Positions 1 to 7,796 of a DNA stretch of 45,071 nucleotides are shown piece by piece (position 1 is the first letter of the stretch; every line of letters begins with the position of its first letter). Position numbers and translations under genes: made by a program. The notes beneath the pieces were generated by a model, which was given only the letters and a program-made list of their open reading frames with translations, had not been told where the DNA came from and did not search any database. The DNA is from Bacteroidota bacterium (GTDB lineage Bacteria > Bacteroidota > Bacteroidia > Chitinophagales > Saprospiraceae), in the NCBI GenBank assembly GCA_024642705.1, contig JAHEAQ010000032.1, positions 1 to 45,071 on the forward strand. The letters are read 5' to 3'.

Positions 1-8
1 TTACGAAT

Positions 9-1604
9 ATGAAAAAAATTTACTATTTAATTTTAACTGTGTTTATGATTTCAAGCACGCTTCAACTGAATGCACAACGGATTAAAGTCATTGAACCTAG
101 TACTGACCCATCAGCCCCTGCAGATATCTTTAATGAAATAATGGGAGACACTACTGAAACTGGAGAAAGAGTAGACAATAACACCATTTACAAATTACAA
201 AATGGCCAGATTTATATAACATCTGGGCGTCTAGTAAACACAACGGATTGGAAACTGCATATTGAAGCTGTTGACTTAGAAGACACGGCAGTTAAGCCTA
301 TTCTTTCTAGAATTCCAAATGCAAGTGGTACTTACCCTGACATCATGTGGCCTAAAGGTGATTTGACGCTCAAAAATCTTTGGATTATTTCTGGAGAAAA
401 AGGTCCTCTTGAAACCATGGATTGGGGAAAAATTAGAATTTCTGGAGAAAATACAAGAGTTATTGTTGATAATTGTCTGATTGAAAAGGACAGAGGTGGA
501 TTTCTTCAAATGAGAGCGGATGGAATAAAATGTTATGTGACTAATTGTCTATTCAGAAATGGATCGAATAGAAGAATACTAGAAGGAAATGGACGGGGCA
601 TTGATACTAGAAACTATGCCATGGATACTCTAATTATTAAGAATACAATTGTTCATAATATTGCTGATCGTTTCTTAAGAAGTCAAGGTGGAACAGTTCC
701 TCACAATTATATAGAAATCGATCATTGTACAGGTTTCAATATTACAGGCAGACACGGATTCATCCAATTAGGAAGAGTAAATACAGCTAAAATAACCAAT
801 AATTTATTCATTAATCCTCTTATGCAAGGAACATCTCCAAAATATACGGATGAACAAACACAACCTGATAATGATGCCCATAAAGTCATAACATTAGACA
901 CCTTATTTGAAAATACTGCTCTTGAGATATCGAATAACAATATTTTCTGGACACAAGATGTAATTGATTATTGGGCAACAAATGATTCTGTAAGTATGCC
1001 AGCAGTTTTATCAGACCTGGTTATTGAAAGTTTAGGTGATAAAGTTGAAAATGCTTACTTCCAAGATCCACTTGAATTAAATAATGTACCGGGATCTGTT
1101 TTACAATTTGTAATAGATTTATATGCAGACCCAACATCGCTAAATATGTATGATTTAACTGTTGAAGATATTGCATTGGCAGGAAGTGATTATGATTCAG
1201 GAAATTTATTTGATTTCGCCTCATTCGATCCATGCTATTCACCTGATGCGAGTTCAGCTCATGCTGATACTGAAGGTGATGCAATAGGAGCAGTAGCAAA
1301 TTGTGCCGAATTAGCAAGTGGAGTTCAGGAAACTAGGATTAATAATGCGTTGGAATTATTTGTTTATCCAAATCCAGCACAGAATGTCACTTCATTTTCA
1401 TTTACTACAGCAATGAAAGGAAGAGTCAATTTGAAAATCTTTGATATACAAGGAAATTTGATAACTACATTATTAAACCAAGAAACTTATCCAGGAAATC
1501 ATACTGCAATTTGGGATAATCTTGAATCATTTGCAGCTGGAATTTACTTTGCTTATATCAGCACACCAGAAGGACGTATGTATACAAAAGTAATTTTAGA
1601 GTAA
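9..1604 (+). CDS. T9SS-secreted right-handed beta-helix protein
   Basis: The 531-residue protein opens with a Sec signal peptide (about residues 1-23, ending LNAQ). The body (about 40-330) is rich in short N/D/I/V repeats typical of parallel beta-helices, such as VIVDNCLIEKD, CYVTNCLFRNG, LIIKNTIVHNI and KITNNLFINPL. From about residue 447 there is a type A T9SS sorting domain (YPNPAQN near its start, GIYFAYI and KVILE at the end), so the protein is probably exported across the outer membrane and surface-attached or released. Beta-helix folds of this kind occur in pectate/alginate lyases and in carbohydrate-binding proteins. No catalytic residues could be assigned here, so lyase activity is only possible. 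It is followed by a strong terminator, so it is transcriptionally separate from the next operon although it belongs functionally to the same locus. Confidence 0.75.
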   Translation: MKKIYYLILTVFMISSTLQLNAQRIKVIEPSTDPSAPADIFNEIMGDTTETGERVDNNTIYKLQNGQIYITSGRLVNTTDWKLHIEAVDLEDTAVKPILSRIPNASGTYPDIMWPKGDLTLKNLWIISGEKGPLETMDWGKIRISGENTRVIVDNCLIEKDRGGFLQMRADGIKCYVTNCLFRNGSNRRILEGNGRGIDTRNYAMDTLIIKNTIVHNIADRFLRSQGGTVPHNYIEIDHCTGFNITGRHGFIQLGRVNTAKITNNLFINPLMQGTSPKYTDEQTQPDNDAHKVITLDTLFENTALEISNNNIFWTQDVIDYWATNDSVSMPAVLSDLVIESLGDKVENAYFQDPLELNNVPGSVLQFVIDLYADPTSLNMYDLTVEDIALAGSDYDSGNLFDFASFDPCYSPDASSAHADTEGDAIGAVANCAELASGVQETRINNALELFVYPNPAQNVTSFSFTTAMKGRVNLKIFDIQGNLITTLLNQETYPGNHTAIWDNLESFAAGIYFAYISTPEGRMYTKVILE

Positions 1605-1617
1605 TCATATTCATTTT

Positions 1618-1657
1618 CAGTGGGTGGAAATGTCACCACCCACTGTTTTAATTTTTT
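1618..1657 (+). terminator. Rho-independent terminator after beta-helix gene
   Basis: A perfect 10-bp stem, cagtgggtgg (1618-1627) and ccacccactg (1636-1645), with an 8-nt loop is followed by a T-rich tract (ttttaatttttt). It lies 14 bp after the stop codon of the beta-helix gene. It is much more GC-rich than its surroundings, as expected for an intrinsic terminator. Confidence 0.85.
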
Positions 1658-1685
1658 CGAATACAAATTTCTATTATTGAAATCT

Positions 1686-1702
1686 GCGTTAGCAACTAAC
1701 GC
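1686..1702. promoter_or_regulatory. Inverted repeat, possible degenerate LacI-type operator
   Basis: gcgttag and ctaacgc face each other across a 3-nt spacer, 34 bp upstream of the GH88 start codon. The inner half-sites CGTTA and TAACG are the same as in the two perfect palindromes at 12327 and 12372, but spaced by 5 rather than 4 bases. That the repressor at 11149-12219 binds here is inference. Confidence 0.4.
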
Positions 1703-1735
1703 CTGGCCTTCCATTATCTAAATTAATAAGAGTTT

Positions 1736-2932
1736 ATGAAATTATTGGTCCTGACTTTTTATTTTCTATTATGTTTATTCTTTACAATCAATTGCGTTTC
1801 ATCTGAACAAGAAAAAACCTTACAAAAACTTTCGACTCAAGATAGATTAGAAGAGATATCCAAAAAAATGGCCGGTTATCTTGCTGTTCTTTCTCCAGAC
1901 TCTTTAAATATTCCTAGAGCTTTAGAAAAAGATGGTAAATTAATTGGTACAAATTCAAGGCAATGGACCAGCGGTTTTTTTCCTGGGACACTTTGGCAAC
2001 TATATGGTAATAGCAAAAATGAAAAACTTAAAATAGCTGCTGAGACTTGGACAGCATTCATTGGAAAAGAACAATTCGATACTCACACACATGATCTTGG
2101 CTTTAAAATAAATTCTAGCTTTGGAAAAGGGTATGAAATATCGGGAAATGAAAAATATAAGAATGTAATAATTCAAGCTTCAAAAACTTTATCTAAAAGG
2201 TTCAACAGTAAGATAGGTTCTTTAAGATCTTGGGATTGGAATGCGGACATTTGGCAATTTCCAGTAATCATTGATAATATGATGAATCTTGAAATGCTTT
2301 TCGAGGCTACTGAATTTACAGGAGACTCCTCTTTTTATCAAATTGCTGATCAACATGCAAAAACGGCTATGCGAAATCATATGCGCCCTGATAATAGTTC
2401 TTACCATGTGATAGATTATGATACACTTACGGGTGATGTCAGATTGCGTATAACCCATCAAGGATATAGTGATGAATCTGCATGGTCTAGAGGACAAGCT
2501 TGGGCACTTTACGGGTTTACAACAGCTTATGCAAAAACAAAAAATGTCAAATACCTTGAGAAAGCGGAAGAAATAACAAAGTATATTTTTAACAACCCAA
2601 ATTTGCCAGAGGATTTGATACCGTATTGGGATTTCAACGCCCCAAATATTCCAAATGAAGTAAGAGATGTAAGCGCTGCATGTGTTACTGCCTCAGCACT
2701 TTTAGATTTGATGAATTTTGTTCCTGAAAACAAAGAATTGTATATGAGTTATGTTGATGGAATATTGAATAGTCTATCAGAAGAAAAATATCAGTCTAAT
2801 GTTCCACCCTTCATATTAGACCATAGCACTGGTAGCGTTCCTGGTGATTTTGAAATTGACGTACCTATTATATATGCTGATTACTATTATGTGGAAGCCC
2901 TCATAAAGAGACTTTCCAAAGAAAAAAACTAA
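1736..2932 (+). CDS. GH88 unsaturated glucuronyl hydrolase
   Basis: This 398-residue protein matches the GH88 alpha6/alpha6-barrel family. These enzymes hydrate the C4=C5 double bond left on uronate oligosaccharides by lyases, releasing 5-keto-4-deoxyuronate. The two family aspartates are visible: D120 in THTHDLGF and D180 in FPVIIDNMMN, 60 residues apart as in the characterised Bacillus enzyme (D88/D149). Other family marks are WTSGFFPGTLW near residue 77 and the SRGQAWALYG segment. A hydrophobic N-terminus ending in TINC (C20) suggests a periplasmic lipoprotein, although the lipobox is imperfect. It is the first gene of a plus-strand operon, 47 bp before the GH2 gene, and its product would feed the KduI/KduD enzymes encoded downstream. 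Confidence in the family is high; the exact uronate linkage is unknown. Confidence 0.9.
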   Translation: MKLLVLTFYFLLCLFFTINCVSSEQEKTLQKLSTQDRLEEISKKMAGYLAVLSPDSLNIPRALEKDGKLIGTNSRQWTSGFFPGTLWQLYGNSKNEKLKIAAETWTAFIGKEQFDTHTHDLGFKINSSFGKGYEISGNEKYKNVIIQASKTLSKRFNSKIGSLRSWDWNADIWQFPVIIDNMMNLEMLFEATEFTGDSSFYQIADQHAKTAMRNHMRPDNSSYHVIDYDTLTGDVRLRITHQGYSDESAWSRGQAWALYGFTTAYAKTKNVKYLEKAEEITKYIFNNPNLPEDLIPYWDFNAPNIPNEVRDVSAACVTASALLDLMNFVPENKELYMSYVDGILNSLSEEKYQSNVPPFILDHSTGSVPGDFEIDVPIIYADYYYVEALIKRLSKEKN

Positions 2933-2979
2933 TCTCCAAAAGATACCATTTTCAAATGTTATAGCACCAATTAAAAAAT

Positions 2980-5427
2980 ATGAAAAAATCTTTCCAGACT
3001 CTTGGGTTAATTAGTGTCGTTTTTATTTTGAATTATTTAAATGTTTTTCCAGGTTCAAAATCTTTGCAGCATAGAATAAAAATGAATATCAATGAAGGAT
3101 GGGAATATTTAGAAAATAATAGCCAAGAAGAATTCAGTATATCAAAATTACAAGGATGGCAGGATATTAATTTACCCCATACTTGGAATCAATGGGATGC
3201 CATGGACCAAAATCCAGGGTATAGAAGAGATGCTAGTTGGTACAAAAAAGAAATATTTATTGACAATTTTATTGGTGCTGATTACATCTTATATTTCGAA
3301 GGAATAAATATTTCAAGCGATATATATATCAATGGAAATTTGGCTGGTAAACACGTTGGTGGATACATTGGATTTGAAATTGACATTTCAGCATGGGTAA
3401 AAAAAGATTCAAAAAACACTATTTGTATTCGTGTTGACAATGGATACGATCCAGATATTATTCCTTCTCAAAAAGCTGATTTCTTTATTTATGGAGGTAT
3501 AACCCGTGACGTGTGGCTAAAAATACTCCCTAAGAATCACATTACATCAATTAAAATTTCTACTCCAATTGTTTCAAAACTACATGCAGAAACAAATGTT
3601 AAAATTAATTTGAACAACATTGACATTTTAAACAAAAACACCAAATTAAAATTTAAAATTATAGATTTGGAAAACGATATCGTAGTTATTGAAAAAAAAT
3701 ATGAAGGAAAAGAACTTATAGAAGAGCCTTTTGTCCTGCCAATTCTTAATAACCCAAAACTGTGGTCACCAGACCAACCTCATCTTTATCGAATGGAGGC
3801 ATTCCTTTTAAATGAAGACGATTCAACGTTAGATTCATTATCTGAAAATTTTGGATACAGATTTTATGAATTTGTAGATCATGGACCTTTCCTTCTTAAT
3901 GGTGAAAGGTTATTATTGCGTGGGACGCACCGTCATGAAGAACATGCTGGATATGGTGCTGCTATGCCAAATGAACTGCACAAAAAGGACATCAAATTAA
4001 TGAAAGAAATGGGTGTCAATTTTTTAAGACTTGGACATTATCCACAAGACCCAATAATTTATAAAACATGTGATGAATTGGGTATCATAGTATGGGACGA
4101 ATTACCTTGGTGTAGAGGAGGAATTGGGGGTGATAAGTGGCAATCTAATACCAAAGATTTATTGAAAGCACAGATTAATCAAAATTATAATCATCCAAGC
4201 GTCTTTTTTTGGTCACTTGGAAATGAAATCAATTGGCTTCCAGATTTCGAAAATGGAGATGATCCAAATCAAATTAATTCTTTTATAAAAACTTTGAACA
4301 GTATAGCCCACAATTTAGACCCATATAGATTAACAGCAATCAGAAAATACTATGAAGGTGCTGATTTGGTTGATGTTTTTTCACCTTCTATTTGGTCGGG
4401 TTGGTATGGTGGCATATATACAAACTATGAAAGCACACTCAAAAAAAACCTAGCTGAATATCCTCATTTTCTTCATATGGAATATGGCGGATCTAGTCAT
4501 GTGGGTAGGCATTCAGAAAACCCAATTTCTGGAAAAGGTATACTTGATGAAAATGAATGGACAGAACAATCTAACCAGGTTAATGTGCAAAATATCGCAG
4601 CAAATGGGGATTGGTCAGAAAATTATATTGTCGACCTATTTGATTGGCATCTATCTGTCTCTGAACAAATGGTTGATTTTGCAGGAAATGCACAATGGGC
4701 TTTTAAAGATTTTGGCACTCCTTTACGTCCAGAAAATGCAATTCCTTATATGAACCAAAAAGGTCTGGTTGATCGCGATGGAAAACCAAAAGATGCATAT
4801 TATGTTTTTAAAAGCTATTGGTCTGAAGATCCATTTGTCTATATAGAATCTAAAACTTGGACTGAAAGAACTGGTCCCATCGGAAAACCCAGAAACATAA
4901 GTGTTTTTAGTAATTGTGATAAGGTTGAATTGCTTCACAATGGTATTTCTAAAAGTACCAAAAAAAGAAATCTTGGTTCTTTTCCTGCTTGTGGTCTAAA
5001 TTGGGACATTAATTTTGAAGAAGGAAACAATCAATTGATAGCTATCGGGTATAAAAATGGAAAAATCATCCAAAGAGACTCCTTAACAATTCATTATTCA
5101 TATCAAAAATCTGAGAAGGCGGATCACATCCAATTATCAAGTAAAACTCTCGAAAATGGAAACGAATTGATTGAAGCTGTAATGCTGGATAAAAATGGTC
5201 AAAGAGTGTTAGATTACGAAAAACCTATATATTTTGCAAAAGATGGATCTGGAAAATTGATGGTCAATTATGGGACTCCAAATCGGAGTCAAGTTATTCA
5301 AATGGCAAATGGTAAAGCTTCTATTGAATTTATTCCCGATAATGGAAAGACTGTAATTGAAGCTAGAAATCAAGATTTCAAAGGTTCATACCTAGTTTTA
5401 GAATTTAATAACAAGCAAAAAACATAA
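2980..5427 (+). CDS. GH2 glycosidase (beta-glucuronidase/beta-galactosidase type)
   Basis: The 815-residue protein has the GH2 layout: N-terminal sugar-binding jelly roll (about 40-180, NLPHTWNQWDA), immunoglobulin-like domain (about 185-290), TIM barrel (about 295-600) and C-terminal beta-domains. Catalytic residues are visible: acid/base E416 in WSLGNEINW and nucleophile E501 in HMEYGG. The RGTHRHEEHAG segment at the start of the barrel is a family signature. A hydrophobic N-terminal segment serves as a signal peptide, so it probably acts in the periplasm. The neighbours (GH88, PL38-like lyases, glucuronate catabolism) favour action on a beta-linked glucuronate or a neutral side sugar of a uronate polysaccharide. 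The sequence alone does not separate glucuronidase from galactosidase activity. Confidence 0.9.
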   Translation: MKKSFQTLGLISVVFILNYLNVFPGSKSLQHRIKMNINEGWEYLENNSQEEFSISKLQGWQDINLPHTWNQWDAMDQNPGYRRDASWYKKEIFIDNFIGADYILYFEGINISSDIYINGNLAGKHVGGYIGFEIDISAWVKKDSKNTICIRVDNGYDPDIIPSQKADFFIYGGITRDVWLKILPKNHITSIKISTPIVSKLHAETNVKINLNNIDILNKNTKLKFKIIDLENDIVVIEKKYEGKELIEEPFVLPILNNPKLWSPDQPHLYRMEAFLLNEDDSTLDSLSENFGYRFYEFVDHGPFLLNGERLLLRGTHRHEEHAGYGAAMPNELHKKDIKLMKEMGVNFLRLGHYPQDPIIYKTCDELGIIVWDELPWCRGGIGGDKWQSNTKDLLKAQINQNYNHPSVFFWSLGNEINWLPDFENGDDPNQINSFIKTLNSIAHNLDPYRLTAIRKYYEGADLVDVFSPSIWSGWYGGIYTNYESTLKKNLAEYPHFLHMEYGGSSHVGRHSENPISGKGILDENEWTEQSNQVNVQNIAANGDWSENYIVDLFDWHLSVSEQMVDFAGNAQWAFKDFGTPLRPENAIPYMNQKGLVDRDGKPKDAYYVFKSYWSEDPFVYIESKTWTERTGPIGKPRNISVFSNCDKVELLHNGISKSTKKRNLGSFPACGLNWDINFEEGNNQLIAIGYKNGKIIQRDSLTIHYSYQKSEKADHIQLSSKTLENGNELIEAVMLDKNGQRVLDYEKPIYFAKDGSGKLMVNYGTPNRSQVIQMANGKASIEFIPDNGKTVIEARNQDFKGSYLVLEFNNKQKT

Positions 5428-5439
5428 ATAGCCAAATGA

Positions 5440-6600
5440 ATGTCTAAAAATTTATATTCATTTCTTGGAATACTTATAGGAATACTGTGCATTAATGGTT
5501 GCGTTCAAAATAACCCGAAATTCGATCTTGTAAGCCCACAAGCGTCTACAAAAATTACTACTTTTGCCTACGAATATCTTGAAAAAGGACCAATTACAAT
5601 AACTGCACAAATTGCAGAAAGAAGTAAAGGCGGTAAGCACGATTATTATTCAGAAGGGCCCTACTGGTGGCCAAACCCAAATGACCTTAAAGGTCCATAT
5701 ATTAGAAAGGATGGAGATAGAAATCCTGATAATTTTATTTTCCATCGTCGAGCTTTGGGCAATTTCAGTAAGACTATAACCACTTTAACCGCTGCCTATA
5801 TTATAAAAAATGATCAAAAATATATAGATAAAATACAAGAGCACTTGGCGGCGTGGTTTGTAAATAAAGAAACAAAAATGAACCCACATTTCCTTTATGC
5901 ACAGGCAATTAAAGGGATAAATTCAGGACGAGGTATTGGGCTGATTGATGCGGTTAGTTTAATTGATGTTGCCAATAGTTTGAGCTATTTGTCCTCCCGT
6001 AATCTATTACCTGAGCCATTAATAATTGACGTGAAAATTTGGTTTAATAGCCTGATAGATTGGATGACAATTCATCAATACGGCATTGATGAAAAAAACA
6101 ACAATAACAATCACAGCACTTGGTGGGGAGCGCAAGTAGCAGCTTATGCTAAATTTACCAATCGAAAAGACATTTTAGATTCATGCAAGACACATTTTAA
6201 TAATCAAATTTTAATTCAAATTGCTGAAGATGGAAGTTTTCCCGATGAATTATTCAGAACCAAACCTTTTCATTATGTAAACTATAATCTCCAAGCATGG
6301 ACAGAATTCGCATTATTGACTTTTTCTGATGATAATCAAGCAATGAAAAATCAGCCTAGCCTATCCCAATTACAAAAATCAATTGAATTCATGATTCCTT
6401 ATTTGACAGAAATTAAAAATTGGCCCTACTTTACCGATTTAGAACCTCAGTTAGACATTTATTCATTTGATTATCTTTTGTTTGCATATTGGATATTTGG
6501 TGATGTAGAATACAAAGAACTTTGGCTAACCTTACCTAAAAAAGAAGAACAATTGAGTTCAAATATTATAGTATGGGAAAAAATTATACACCATGAATAA
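5440..6600 (+). CDS. Alginate_lyase-superfamily (PL38-like) lipoprotein, copy 1
   Basis: The 386-residue protein has a lipoprotein signal (INGC, C21). It belongs to the alpha/alpha-toroid alginate_lyase superfamily (PF05426), which includes PL5 and PL38. Conserved blocks are YYSEGPYWWPNPNDLKGPY (about 69-87), RKDGDRNPDNF (about 89-99), LYAQAIKGINSGRGIG (about 152-167) and NNHSTWW (about 223-229). The Asn-His pair of the last block is the likely catalytic or neutralising site by analogy with PL5. Such enzymes cleave beta-1,4 uronans (glucuronan or mannuronan) by beta-elimination. It sits 12 bp after the GH2 gene and overlaps the next gene, a paralogue, by 8 bp. The PL38 assignment is by motif resemblance; the substrate is not determined. 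Confidence 0.8.
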   Translation: MSKNLYSFLGILIGILCINGCVQNNPKFDLVSPQASTKITTFAYEYLEKGPITITAQIAERSKGGKHDYYSEGPYWWPNPNDLKGPYIRKDGDRNPDNFIFHRRALGNFSKTITTLTAAYIIKNDQKYIDKIQEHLAAWFVNKETKMNPHFLYAQAIKGINSGRGIGLIDAVSLIDVANSLSYLSSRNLLPEPLIIDVKIWFNSLIDWMTIHQYGIDEKNNNNNHSTWWGAQVAAYAKFTNRKDILDSCKTHFNNQILIQIAEDGSFPDELFRTKPFHYVNYNLQAWTEFALLTFSDDNQAMKNQPSLSQLQKSIEFMIPYLTEIKNWPYFTDLEPQLDIYSFDYLLFAYWIFGDVEYKELWLTLPKKEEQLSSNIIVWEKIIHHE

Positions 6601-7792
6601 TCTTAAGCAAATTTTCATTCTTGTAATTTTGTTTTATTCATGCTCGAACAAGCAGACAAGACAAAATTTAGAAAAGAACCCATCATTTGAAAGTGAAACT
6701 TTCTTATCTGATTTTATCAAAATTGACTCTTCAGAAATAATATCAAAAGCAGAATTTTTTTTAACTCAAATTCCTGTTCCAATAACGACTTTTGTTAGTA
6801 AAAGAAGTCAGGGAGGAATTCATGATTTCTATTCTGAGGGCGATTATTGGTGGCCAAATCCTAATGACCTTGAAGGCCCATATATTAGGAAAGATGGCTA
6901 TACCAATCCTGCTAATTTCAATCACCATCGCAAAGCTATGAGAGATCTTAACATGTGGGTATCTCACCTCGTAGCAGCATATTATATTACTAATGAAGAA
7001 AAATATGCAATTCATGCATTAAATCATTTACAAGCTTTCTTTCTTGACCCAAATACGATGATGAACCCAAGTCTTCTTTACGCGCAAGCTATTAAAGGAT
7101 TGCATTCTGGTCGTGGCATTGGTATTATCGACACCATTCACCTGATAGAAGTTGCTCAAGCAATTAAAAAGTTAATCGAAAAAGATTTTTTAAAAGCTCC
7201 TGAAAAAGAAGGTTTGAAAAAGTGGTTCGAGGATTATGCAACATGGTTGAATACACACCCATATGGCCTTGATGAAAAAGACCATGGAAACAACCACAGT
7301 ACTTGGTGGGCAACTCAAATGGCTGCATTTGCAAGTTTGGCTGAACGACCAGATCTAAGTCAAGTAGCCATAGTTCAATTCAAGAAATTGCTATCTGTAC
7401 AAATGGCTGAAGACGGAAGTTTTCCTGATGAAATGGAACGTACAAAACCTTATAATTATTCATTATTCAATTTAGAAGGTTATGCCATTCTATGCCATAT
7501 TATTAGTGAAAATGGCGAAAATTTATGGAATTACAAATCGACAAATGGGACTTTAGAAAAAGCTTGGAATTTCATGTTGCCTTTTATAGAACAAAAATCA
7601 TCGTGGATTAAAGAACCTGATATTGACCATTTTGATGAATTGCCTATTCAATCATGTGGGCTTTTATTTGCCGGTATAGGACTAAAAAATGAGCAAATGT
7701 TAATCACTTGGAGCAAATTAAATCCAGAAAAAAAATCAGAAGAAATTATTAGGAATTTTCCACTTTGGCAACCTATTCTTTGGCTAAACTAA
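6593..7792 (+). CDS. Alginate_lyase-superfamily (PL38-like) lipoprotein, copy 2
   Basis: The 399-residue protein is a diverged tandem paralogue of its upstream neighbour, with the same ordered blocks: FYSEGDYWWPNPNDLEGPY (about 79-97), RKDGYTNPANF (about 99-109), LYAQAIKGLHSGRGIG (about 162-177) and NNHSTWW (about 233-239). The N-terminus ends in YSC (C17), a lipoprotein signal. Its start codon lies inside the last codons of copy 1 (ATGAATAA overlap), implying translational coupling. The conserved shared blocks and diverged remainder suggest an old duplication with possible division of labour, such as endo/exo or chain-length preference. That division is inference. Confidence 0.8.
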   Translation: MNNLKQIFILVILFYSCSNKQTRQNLEKNPSFESETFLSDFIKIDSSEIISKAEFFLTQIPVPITTFVSKRSQGGIHDFYSEGDYWWPNPNDLEGPYIRKDGYTNPANFNHHRKAMRDLNMWVSHLVAAYYITNEEKYAIHALNHLQAFFLDPNTMMNPSLLYAQAIKGLHSGRGIGIIDTIHLIEVAQAIKKLIEKDFLKAPEKEGLKKWFEDYATWLNTHPYGLDEKDHGNNHSTWWATQMAAFASLAERPDLSQVAIVQFKKLLSVQMAEDGSFPDEMERTKPYNYSLFNLEGYAILCHIISENGENLWNYKSTNGTLEKAWNFMLPFIEQKSSWIKEPDIDHFDELPIQSCGLLFAGIGLKNEQMLITWSKLNPEKKSEEIIRNFPLWQPILWLN

Positions 7793-7796
7793 TAAA

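Noticed and set aside
1686-1702. GTTAGC/GCTAAC-like repeat as an integron attC site
   Set aside because: Far too short for attC and no integrase or cassette structure nearby.
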